A stretch of DNA of 64,000 nucleotides. It comes from Brachybacterium endophyticum (GTDB lineage: Bacteria; Actinomycetota; Actinomycetes; Actinomycetales; Dermabacteraceae). The position numbers and the translations under genes were made by a program. Shown here piece after piece: positions 56,277 through 63,533 of this stretch. The stretch covers positions 124,001-188,000 of the forward strand of contig NZ_QFKX01000006.1 of assembly GCF_003130585.1 (NCBI RefSeq), in the 5' to 3' direction. A model generated the notes under the pieces. The model was given only the letters and a program-made list of their open reading frames with translations, did no database searches and was not told the DNA's origin. Every line of letters starts with the position of its first letter. The first letter of the stretch is position 1.

Positions 56277-56426
56277 ATGAGTACCCCGATCATCGCCATC
56301 GTCTGCGCCCTCGGAGTCATTGTTCCACTGGCGCTCGATGCCTACAAGAACTTCGACGCCAGGTCCAAGGGTTGGACCAAGGTCCTCATCAAGCCCGGCA
56401 ACTCGAACGGAAAGAAGGAAAACTGA
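56277..56426 (+). CDS. Small membrane-anchored protein (island)
   Basis: 49 aa from ATG 56277: STPIIAIVCALGVIVPLALD is one membrane helix, then KNFDARSKGWTK. It ends with a Lys-rich tail just before the PfpI start (GAAGGA). Could be a leader or membrane peptide; GC is low. Confidence 0.5.
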   Translation: MSTPIIAIVCALGVIVPLALDAYKNFDARSKGWTKVLIKPGNSNGKKEN

Positions 56427-56427
56427 G

Positions 56428-56997
56428 ATGGCAGCAGATCTTCAGGGCAAGAGGGTCGCGATCCTCGCCGCCGACGGAGTCGAACGCGTTGAGCTCGAGC
56501 AACCCCGCGAAGCACTGGAACGGGCCGGCGCTCAGACCGAGGTCCTCTCGATCCACGACGGCGAGATCAAGGCCCGTAAGAACGACCTGGACGAAGCGGG
56601 CACGTTCACCGTCGACGGGTTGGTCGCCGACGCCTCGGCGGGCGACTACGACGCCCTGCTGCTTCCCGGCGGCACGGTGAACCCCGACCAGCTCCGGGTC
56701 GACAAGGACGCCGTTTCCTTCGTCCGCGACTTCGTCGAGAGTGGCAAGCCCGTGGCGGCGATCTGTCACGGGCCCTGGACATTGATCGAGGCTGGCGTGG
56801 TCGGAGGTCGCACCTTGACGTCCTTCCCGAGCATCCGCACGGACCTGCGCAACGCCGGTGCGGACGTCGTCGACCAGGACGTCGTGGTCGACGGGAACCT
56901 GATCACCAGCCGCTCACCCGACGACCTGCCTGCGTTCTGCGATACGATCGTGGCGAAATTTGCGAGCAATTCGACCCAGGCAGAGGTGACGTCATGA
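56428..56997 (+). CDS. DJ-1/PfpI family protein (YhbO-like)
   Basis: 189 aa. Class I glutamine-amidotransferase-like fold: Cys113-His114 in AICHGPW, GGTVNPDQLR, and VAILAADGVERVEL with the catalytic-site Glu. Deglycase, glyoxalase or chaperone roles are known in the family. It overlaps the next gene by four bases. Confidence 0.92.
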   Translation: MAADLQGKRVAILAADGVERVELEQPREALERAGAQTEVLSIHDGEIKARKNDLDEAGTFTVDGLVADASAGDYDALLLPGGTVNPDQLRVDKDAVSFVRDFVESGKPVAAICHGPWTLIEAGVVGGRTLTSFPSIRTDLRNAGADVVDQDVVVDGNLITSRSPDDLPAFCDTIVAKFASNSTQAEVTS

Positions 56998-57296
56998 GCG
57001 TGACGAAGGGACTGCTTGTCAGGCTGGAGGCCCTGCCCGGCAAGGAAGACAAGGTCCAGGAATTTCTCGGCATCGGGCGAGGGCTCGTCGAGGAGGAACC
57101 GGCCACCATCGCGTGGTTCGCGATCCGTCTCGGCCCGTCCTCATTCGGGATCTTCGACGTGTTCCCCGATGGCGCCGGCCGCGACGCGCACCTGTCCGGC
57201 GCAGTCGCTGCCGCTCTCGGCGAGCAGACCGGCAAACTGTTCAGCGAACCGACGATCGAGAAGCTCGACGTCCTGGGCTCCAAACTCCCCGCCTGA
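56994..57296 (+). CDS. Putative quinol monooxygenase (ABM domain)
   Basis: 100 aa. Dimeric alpha-beta barrel: VTKGLLVRLEALPGKEDKVQ, TIAWFAIRLGPSSFGIFDVF. Family members act on quinones or aromatic substrates. Coupled to the PfpI gene (ATGA). Confidence 0.85.
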   Translation: MSVTKGLLVRLEALPGKEDKVQEFLGIGRGLVEEEPATIAWFAIRLGPSSFGIFDVFPDGAGRDAHLSGAVAAALGEQTGKLFSEPTIEKLDVLGSKLPA

Positions 57297-57328
57297 CACC
57301 ACAGAACGGGAGTACTGGCCCAGAAAGG

Positions 57329-57392
57329 AGGGGTCGCTGCGCGCGGTGACTTCGGGCTTACACAGCCCGCTGACGTCGTGGTAGCGGCCCCT
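57329..57392 (+). other. Structured 5' leader of the FAD oxidoreductase gene
   Basis: AGGGGTCGCT pairs with AGCGGCCCCT (one mismatch) around an inner CGGGCT/AGCCCG stem, 45 bases before the start codon. Could be a terminator of the upstream genes or a regulatory leader. Confidence 0.35.
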
Positions 57393-57437
57393 TCTCTTGC
57401 GGTCTATCGCTAATCACCAACAGATCGGGGAACCGCG

Positions 57438-58568
57438 ATGACACGAACTGACGACGGCGTTGCCACGACGCGTTCACCCGAGGTAGCAGTGATCGGGGGC
57501 GGGATCGTCGGTCTGTCGACGGCGTACGCGCTGCGGGAGCAGGGCGTGCCGGTGCGCTTGTACGAGGCTGGTCTGCCCGGGACGGGTCAGTCCGCAGGCG
57601 AGGCGCGGATCTTCCGGCATGCCCACGACGACCCGCGACTCGTCGCTTTCGCGCGCGAAAGCCGCGGCGTATGGGATGAGTGGGCCGAACACTTCGACGT
57701 CGAGCTGGTCTCATCAGACGGTGTCCTGGCGATCGGAGACAGCGCCCTGGCGCGGCTGCGGGTGCTCGACCAGGTCGGCGGCGTGGAAGCGCACGAGATC
57801 GACGCGGCCGAGGTCGCCCAGCGGATGCCGCTGCTCGCTGGGTACTCGGGGCCAGCGGTGCTCGACGAGTCGGGCGGCGCGATCCGTACCCGAGCCGCGA
57901 TCACGGCACTCACGGGTGCCCTCGCAGATGCGGTCACCACCGGTGAGGTCATCTCCATCGATCCCCGCGCCGACGGGACGGTCGAGGTGCGCAGCGTCAC
58001 CGACCGGGCTGTCTACTCCAAGGTGGTCGTGTGCGCCGGCCGCGAAACCGCCCGCCTGGCACGCAGCGTCGGCCTGTCGCTGCCGGTTCGCCTTGCCGCA
58101 CACGTCAGGCTGACCTTCGACGTGAAAGCCGCCGCCCCGGCACGAGTCGCGTGCCTGCAGGACAGCAGCGGCGTCTTCGGCGAAGTCGGCGTGTACGCGA
58201 CGCCGCTACCGGGCAACAGCAACTATTCGGTCGGACTCAGCGACACAGTCGGCGTCCGCGACGACGGAACTTTCATCGACCCGGCGGCGATTCGATCGCT
58301 GGACGAACGCGCCCGCGAATACGTGACACGGGCGCTGCCCGGTCTCCACCCAGAGCCGCGCGACTTCCTTCACTGCTGGGTGACCGACCTCCCGTGGAGT
58401 GAGGACGGCGTGGCCGTGTGGGAGGCAGGCTCTGTCCTTTTTGTGGCCGGTCACAATTTGTTCAAGCAGGCACCTGCGCTGGGTCGCGCTCTTGCCCGGG
58501 CTGCGACCGGCGGCGGTCTCCACGCCGAGCTCACGCCCGAAGCGCGCCTCGGCGAGGCCCAGAGCTAG
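57438..58568 (+). CDS. FAD-dependent oxidoreductase (DAO/sarcosine oxidase type)
   Basis: 376 aa. FAD loop VAVIGGGIVGLSTAYALRE, EARIFRHAHDDPRL near the covalent/active-site region, VCAGRETARLARSVG, VFVAGHNLFKQAPALGRALA at the end. Family oxidises amines or amino acids (sarcosine, glycine, N-methyl-tryptophan). Substrate unknown. Last intact gene of the island. Confidence 0.88.
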   Translation: MTRTDDGVATTRSPEVAVIGGGIVGLSTAYALREQGVPVRLYEAGLPGTGQSAGEARIFRHAHDDPRLVAFARESRGVWDEWAEHFDVELVSSDGVLAIGDSALARLRVLDQVGGVEAHEIDAAEVAQRMPLLAGYSGPAVLDESGGAIRTRAAITALTGALADAVTTGEVISIDPRADGTVEVRSVTDRAVYSKVVVCAGRETARLARSVGLSLPVRLAAHVRLTFDVKAAAPARVACLQDSSGVFGEVGVYATPLPGNSNYSVGLSDTVGVRDDGTFIDPAAIRSLDERAREYVTRALPGLHPEPRDFLHCWVTDLPWSEDGVAVWEAGSVLFVAGHNLFKQAPALGRALARAATGGGLHAELTPEARLGEAQS

Positions 58569-58580
58569 GGCGTGTCCCCC

Positions 58581-58604
58581 AATCGCGGGGGGTGACCCGC
58601 GATT
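58581..58604 (+). terminator. Short hairpin after the FAD oxidoreductase gene
   Basis: Perfect 9-bp repeat AATCGCGGG/CCCGCGATT with a 6-base loop, 12 bases after the stop. Confidence 0.6.
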
Positions 58605-58620
58605 CTGGCCGGCAAACTGT

Positions 58621-58666
58621 CGAGTGTGTCGCTGTGCGATGTTCAGATCGCACAGCGACACACTCG
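58621..58666. repeat. Perfect 20-bp inverted repeat
   Basis: CGAGTGTGTCGCTGTGCGAT and its exact complement, 6-base loop GTTCAG, between the FAD oxidoreductase and the UvrA remnant that converge on it. Likely a two-way terminator, but its length is unusual and it could be a recombination site of the island. Confidence 0.7.
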
Positions 58667-58939
58667 TCACATTGGGGTCACGTTGGTGGCTGCCTGCAGT
58701 GCGGCGGCAAGGTAGCCCGCGGAAGCACCGACGCTCTTGTCCGCGACGTAGGCGGGCGTACCAGCTGCAACCACGGTCCCGCCGGCGTCGCCCGCGCCGG
58801 GTTCAAGATCGATCACGTGATCGGCCACCGCGACAACGCGCATGTCCAGCTCCGCGGCGACGACCGTGTTGCCCGCATCGAGCAGCGGTTCGTCCTGGCC
58901 AGGGTTCCTCGCAGCGGCGGTCGAACAACGACCACCCAC
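58667..58939 (-). pseudogene. UvrA-like protein, C-terminal remnant
   Basis: Reads LLDAGNTVVAAELDMRVVAV, ADHVIDLEPGAGDAGG, TVVAAGTPAYVADKS, the very end of a UvrA-type ABC ATPase (switch His replaced: VVAAELDM in place of VVEHDM). The gene would have started to the right but is cut by the island border. Confidence 0.7.
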
Positions 58940-59116
58940 ACCGAAATCGAGGGGGAGTGGGACGAGGTCCTCGACGTCGTCAAGCGCGCCACCCAGGCGG
59001 CGGGGCGCTACGGATCGCGTGTCTCCCTCGTGCTGAAGGCGGACATCCGGCCCGGGCACGAGGGCGAGCTCGACGGGAAGATCGAGCGCCTGGACGACGC
59101 CCTCGACCGCCGCTGA
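58940..59116 (+). pseudogene. Thiamine-binding protein, 3' part
   Basis: TEIEGEWDEVLDVVKRATQA, SRVSLVLKADIRPGHEGELD, ending DALDRR. It is the missing C-terminal half of the gene begun at 54361, in the same frame and with native high GC. No start codon or promoter is visible, so it is not expressed on its own. Confidence 0.85.
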
Positions 59117-59130
59117 GACGGACGGCGGCG

Positions 59131-61029
59131 TCAGCCGATCTCGTCGACGAGCCCGTCGCGCACCGCGGCGGCCAGGGTCGGGGTGACGGGCAGGCGGGGG
59201 ATCAGGGTCGCCTGGTAGGCGTGGTAGATGTCGGGCTTGCCCTCCCAGGTGCGTGACTGGGGCTGGTTCTCCCGGTCCAGCTCGTGGTGCCAGCTGCCGC
59301 GCTCGGGGTCCAGCAGATGCTCACTGATGTACTCCCACCAGGTCTCGTAACGGTCGGCCCACTTCGCATCCCCGGTCACCTGGTGCATGACGGCCGCGGC
59401 GGCGGTGGCCTCGGCGGCGACCCAGTGCATGCGCTCGTGGACCACCGGCTCACCGTCCCAGTCCACGGTGTAGGGGAAGCCGGGCTCGCCGTCCGCGCCG
59501 AAGGTGGCGTCGGCCTTCTCCATCAGCGCGGTCGCGGCCTCGAGCATCCACTCGGGTGCCTCGCCGTCCTTGGCCAGCAGAGCCGCCCGGCCGTGCAGGA
59601 CCAGTCGCGACCACTCGAGCCAGTGGCCGACGGTCGCGCCGTAGGGGCGGAAGGGATCGGCGGGCTTGTCCTCGTTGTAGTCCAGGACCGGGTTCCAGCT
59701 GGTGTCGAAGTGCTCGGGCAGCAGCCAGTCCTGCTCGCGGGCGAACTCGTCGATGGCCCGCGTCATGATGCCGACCGCGCGGTCGAGCCAGCGGCGGTCG
59801 CCGGTGACGTCGGCCGCGGCCAGCAGCGCCTCGGTGGTGTGCATGTTCGCGTTGATCCCGCGGTAGTCCTCGCAGGTGGCGAAGGCGCGGTCGAAGGTGT
59901 CCACGCTCATGCCGGCGTCCTCGTCGTAGAACTTCGCATCGAGGACGCCGAGCGCCTCCTCGAGCAGCTCGGGGGCGTGGGGGCGGCCGGCCGCCGTGGC
60001 CGAGGCGGCCGCGAGCACGACGAACGCGTGGGCGTAGGCCTCCTTGGCGTCGTCCACGACCGTCTCCCCGGCGACCTTGGAGTACCAGCCGCCGTGCTCG
60101 TCGTCGCGGAAGACGCTGCGCAGCGAGTCGACGCCGTGGTCGACGAAGCGGCCGAACTCGGGGCTGCCCAGCATGTGCGCGAGGGCGAAGCAGTGCGTCA
60201 TCCGGCAGGTCAGCCACAGTTCGGAGGGCTTGTCGGGATCCAGCTCGCCGTTGTCGTCCAACCAGCCGAAGCCGCCGTCCTCGCGCAGGGACTCGGCCCC
60301 GAACACGAGCAGCTCGTCGGCCTCGGAGTCGAGCCAGGTGCGGTGCGTGGCGCGCTGCAACCACGGCACGTGCGGCGTGGACGGTGCGGCGGGCTCCCCC
60401 TCGGACGGGGTGCCGGTCAGCTCGAAGGTGCGGGCGGCGGCCTGGGCCTGGGCCGTCGTGGGGCCGGGATCGGCCACGAACAGCACCTCGCGGTAGTACT
60501 TCAGCTCCTGGATCGATTCGCGGATGTCCGCGAGCGCGCGATGCCCGCCGTGCTTGGCGGGGGTGTTGTAGAACACCCGCGGGAACCAGCGCTTGGCCAG
60601 CTCCTTGAGGCTCGAGACGTCGATTGTGCGGTAGGACAGCCAGGCCGCGAACTCCGGCACGTCCTTGTCCAGGAAGACCCGGTCGGTGCCCACGCTGTTG
60701 CCCGCCAGCGGAGCCTTGCCCGCCTCCGGGCAGTGCTCGCGCACGTAGGCCAGGCACTGCTCCTGCGCGGCCTCGAGGGTGATGCCCGCATCCAGCTCGT
60801 CCAGCAGGCCCGAGTCGGTGTGCATGGTGCGCACGAAGTCGCCCATGTTCTCCAGGGCCTCGGCCGGGGGCTTGACGACGACGTCGACGCCGTCGCCGAG
60901 GATGTTGAGGTCACCGTCGGTGACCAGGACGGCGATCTCGACGAGCGCGTCCTTCTGCTTGTCCAGTCCGGTCATCTCGCAGTCGACCCAGATGATGCGG
61001 TCGGCGGTTCCACGGTTCGAAGTGCTCAC
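59131..61029 (-). CDS. Oligoribonuclease fused to YihS-like (AGE family) sugar isomerase
   Basis: 632 aa in one stop-free frame. Residues 10-185: oligoribonuclease, DEDDh exonuclease with Asp16, Glu18 (IIWVDCEMTGLD), Asp116, His163 and Asp168 (HRALAD). Residues ~186-220: Ala/Pro linker. Residues ~221-632: AGE/YihS fold with FGWLDDNG, GGWYSKVAGE, EHFDTSWNPVLDYNEDKPAD, GHWLEWSRLVLHG and ERMHWVAAEA, matching the (alpha/alpha)6-barrel of sulfoquinovose/mannose isomerases. Orn degrades 2-5 nt RNAs and pGpG and is normally essential alone. Both parts look complete. Confidence 0.92.
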   Translation of the reverse strand: MSTSNRGTADRIIWVDCEMTGLDKQKDALVEIAVLVTDGDLNILGDGVDVVVKPPAEALENMGDFVRTMHTDSGLLDELDAGITLEAAQEQCLAYVREHCPEAGKAPLAGNSVGTDRVFLDKDVPEFAAWLSYRTIDVSSLKELAKRWFPRVFYNTPAKHGGHRALADIRESIQELKYYREVLFVADPGPTTAQAQAAARTFELTGTPSEGEPAAPSTPHVPWLQRATHRTWLDSEADELLVFGAESLREDGGFGWLDDNGELDPDKPSELWLTCRMTHCFALAHMLGSPEFGRFVDHGVDSLRSVFRDDEHGGWYSKVAGETVVDDAKEAYAHAFVVLAAASATAAGRPHAPELLEEALGVLDAKFYDEDAGMSVDTFDRAFATCEDYRGINANMHTTEALLAAADVTGDRRWLDRAVGIMTRAIDEFAREQDWLLPEHFDTSWNPVLDYNEDKPADPFRPYGATVGHWLEWSRLVLHGRAALLAKDGEAPEWMLEAATALMEKADATFGADGEPGFPYTVDWDGEPVVHERMHWVAAEATAAAAVMHQVTGDAKWADRYETWWEYISEHLLDPERGSWHHELDRENQPQSRTWEGKPDIYHAYQATLIPRLPVTPTLAAAVRDGLVDEIG

Positions 61030-61094
61030 ACTCTCAGCGTAGCGGCCGCGGACGCCGTCACGAGCCGCTCACCTCGGTGCCATACTGGCTGATC

Positions 61095-61170
61095 GGACAC
61101 GGGGTGCGCATGAGGCGCTGAGATCACACCCGTGGAACCTGATGCAGTTCGCACTGACGAAGGGATGTCC
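61095..61170 (+). promoter_or_regulatory. TPP riboswitch (THI element)
   Basis: Closing stem GGACA/TGTCC; CGGGGTGC, GCTGAGATCACACCC, GTGGAACCTGATGCAGTT and ACTGACGAAGGGATGTCC are all conserved THI-box elements in order. The GAAGGG of the last element is itself the best ribosome site for the next gene (GTG 61174), so ligand binding would hide it directly. A CATACT -10-like box lies just upstream (61081). Confidence 0.93.
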
Positions 61171-61173
61171 GCC

Positions 61174-62625
61174 GTGCGGTCACGTCTGTCCGGGAGCAGC
61201 ACTCCCGCGCGCAGCATCTCGCCGCCCTCGCACCGGGTGGCACCCCCTCCGCATCCACCGGAACCGGGAAACGGGCAGCTGCCGCCCGCGGGCCGCGCCG
61301 CCCTGCGCGCCGGCGTGGTGGGCAACTGGATCGACAATGTGCACGTCTTCCTGCCGCTGACGGCCCTCACCCCGGCGCTCGCCGTGGTGGCCGGGCCCGC
61401 GGTCGCGGCGAGCGCGGGAGCCGTCGTCGTGATCGCCATGATGCTGGGTCGCCCCGTGGGCGGCATGGTCTTCGGGCGCATCTCCGACCGGCTGGGCCGC
61501 ACCCGCACCACGCGGGTCGCGATCACCGGCACCGCGGCCTGCGCGCTGCTGATCGCCGCCGTCCCCACCCACGAGCTGCTGGGCGTCGGGACGATCGGGA
61601 TGATCCTCGCGCTGCGATTCCTGGGCGGGATCTTCGTGGCCGGGGAGTACTCGGCGGCGATCCCGCTGGCGATGGAATGGTCGGCTCCGCGCAGGCGCGG
61701 GCTGATGAGTGGGCTGATCCTCTCGATGGCACCGTGGGCGCAGGCGTCCATCGCCTTTGCGACCGCGCTGCTGATGGTCGTGCTCGGCCCCGACGCCTAC
61801 GCGGCCTGGGGGTGGCGCCTGCTGTTCGTGCTCGGCGCTCTGGCCTCGCTCGGGATGCTGCTCTACTACCGCACGCGTGTGGTCGACGCCCCGATCGCGC
61901 GACGCATCCGGACCACGTCGGACCCCGCCGTGGACACCTCGGCCGACGGGGCCACCCCGGTCACCGGCATCCGCGGGGTGCTCACGGGCCGCTGGGCCGG
62001 CGCGTTCTGGCAGGTGTTCACGCTGATGACGGGCCTGTGGCTGCTCACCAACACCACGGTTATCATGCTCACCTCCCAGCTCGGGGCCGAGACGGCGCTC
62101 TCGGCGACGAGCGTCTCCGTCGCCATGGGTGTCGCCTCCTGCGCGCAGGCGCTCGCGATGGCGCTCGCCGGCCATCTCTCGACCACGATCGGCCGCCGCC
62201 GCGTGTTCGTGATCTGGGGGATCGCGGCGACGGTGCTGGGCCCGGTGCTGTGGTGGGCGGCCGTCGGCTCGACGACCCTGGCGCGGGCCGCTGTCCTCGC
62301 AGCCCTGCTGCAGGTGGTCACGGTCGCCGCCTACGGCCCCGTCTCCGCCTACCTCTCCGAGCGCTTCCCGACGCACGTGAGATCCACGGGGTACGGCATG
62401 GGATACAGCATCTCGCTGATCCTCCCCGCCCTCTATCCCTTCTACCTGCCGGGCCTTGCGACCGTGCTGGGTGCGCACACGGCCGTCCTCGTGCTGCTCT
62501 CGCTGGGCGGGGCGCTCGTCGTGGTCGGCGCGCTGGTGGGACCGCGGCTCGCGGCACGGGAGATCGACGACGACCTCGACGAGGTCGCCGAAGGACGAAC
62601 CAGAATCAGAAGGAGCGCCACATGA
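61174..62625 (+). CDS. MFS transporter under TPP control
   Basis: 483 aa from GTG 61174 (ATG 61165 inside the riboswitch stem is also in frame). Twelve helices, MHS-like motifs GNWIDNVHVFLP, GRPVGGMVFGRISDRLGRTR, FLGGIFVAGEYSAAIPLA. Long Ser/Pro-rich N-terminus. TPP riboswitch and thiM/thiE partners point to uptake of thiamine, HMP or thiazole. Overlaps thiM by four bases. Confidence 0.9.
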   Translation: MRSRLSGSSTPARSISPPSHRVAPPPHPPEPGNGQLPPAGRAALRAGVVGNWIDNVHVFLPLTALTPALAVVAGPAVAASAGAVVVIAMMLGRPVGGMVFGRISDRLGRTRTTRVAITGTAACALLIAAVPTHELLGVGTIGMILALRFLGGIFVAGEYSAAIPLAMEWSAPRRRGLMSGLILSMAPWAQASIAFATALLMVVLGPDAYAAWGWRLLFVLGALASLGMLLYYRTRVVDAPIARRIRTTSDPAVDTSADGATPVTGIRGVLTGRWAGAFWQVFTLMTGLWLLTNTTVIMLTSQLGAETALSATSVSVAMGVASCAQALAMALAGHLSTTIGRRRVFVIWGIAATVLGPVLWWAAVGSTTLARAAVLAALLQVVTVAAYGPVSAYLSERFPTHVRSTGYGMGYSISLILPALYPFYLPGLATVLGAHTAVLVLLSLGGALVVVGALVGPRLAAREIDDDLDEVAEGRTRIRRSAT

Positions 62626-63533
62626 CCGACCGACGCCACGAGGCGAGGATCCACCGGGCGGGCACGGACCCGCACACCGATCCCGACCTGCGCGAGGCCA
62701 CCGCGGTGATCGCCGCGGTCCGGCAGCGCGAGCCCCTGGTCCACTGCATCACCGCGACGGTCTCGATGAGCATCGTCGCCGACGGGCTGCTGGCCGCCGG
62801 CGCCCGCCCGATGATGACCGAGACCCTCCCCGAGGCCCCGGTGCTCACCGGGATCGCCGACGCCCTGCTGGTGAACTTCGGGACGCTCAGCAGCGACGCC
62901 GTCGAGTCCATCCCGGTCTCCGTCCGCGCCGCCGGCGAGGCCGGCCGCCCCTGGGTGCTGGATCCCACCGCGATCGGCCGTCCTCCCGTCCGCACCGCGA
63001 TGGCCCGCGAGCTCCTCGCCGAGCACCCGCGGGTGGTGCGCGGGAACGCCTCGGAGGTCCTCGCCCTGGCGGGAGGGGAGGGAGCGCGCGGCGCCGACTC
63101 CGAGGACGGCCCCGAGAGCGCTCGCGACGCCGCCCGCGAGGTGCTCGACCTGACAGGGGGAGCGGTCGCCGTCTCCGGGCCGACGGACCTGATCCTGGAC
63201 CGGGACTCCCAGCGAGAGGTGGCCCGCGGCGACGCCCTGCTCACCCGGGTCACCGGAACCGGGTGCCTGCTCGGATCCCTCACCGCCGCCTGCGCTGCCG
63301 CCGCCGAGCACGTGCCCGAGGCGCGGACGAACTCCACAGGGTCGGCTCTGGCGGCTGCTCACGCCGCCACCGTCTGGATGAGCCTCGCCGGCGAGCGGGC
63401 CGCGCGACGGGAACGCCGACCCGGCTCCTTCCGCTGGGCGCTGCTGGACGCGCTCGACGAGGTCGCCGAGGACGCCCTCGCGATCGCCGCCCCGTCCGGC
63501 GACCCGGCCACCGACACCGAGGAGAAGCGATGA
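62622..63533 (+). CDS. thiM: Hydroxyethylthiazole kinase
   Basis: 303 aa. HCITATVSMSIVADGLLAAG with the substrate-site His, ARPMM, VLDPTAIG, RGNASEVLAL and the ATP-site TGTGCLLGSLTAACAA. Phosphorylates 4-methyl-5-hydroxyethylthiazole in thiamine salvage. Overlaps the MFS gene and thiE by four bases. Confidence 0.94.
   Translation: MTDRRHEARIHRAGTDPHTDPDLREATAVIAAVRQREPLVHCITATVSMSIVADGLLAAGARPMMTETLPEAPVLTGIADALLVNFGTLSSDAVESIPVSVRAAGEAGRPWVLDPTAIGRPPVRTAMARELLAEHPRVVRGNASEVLALAGGEGARGADSEDGPESARDAAREVLDLTGGAVAVSGPTDLILDRDSQREVARGDALLTRVTGTGCLLGSLTAACAAAAEHVPEARTNSTGSALAAAHAATVWMSLAGERAARRERRPGSFRWALLDALDEVAEDALAIAAPSGDPATDTEEKR

Larger units (their letters stand above)
54528..58939. mobile_element. 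4.4-kb genomic island inserted in a thiamine-binding gene
   Basis: Both halves of the native gene flank it, joined in frame if the island is removed (…ATGTTCAC + CGAAATC…). The only shared sequence at the ends is about 2-3 bases, with no long direct repeat. Contents: full second copy of the split gene, a serine-recombinase remnant, two hypothetical genes, a small membrane protein, PfpI protein, quinol monooxygenase, FAD oxidoreductase and a UvrA remnant. GC is lower than around it. Confidence 0.75.

Noticed and set aside
58940-59116. Independent small gene for the thiamine-binding C-terminus
   Set aside because: No start codon with ribosome site, and it completes the split gene exactly; it is a remnant.
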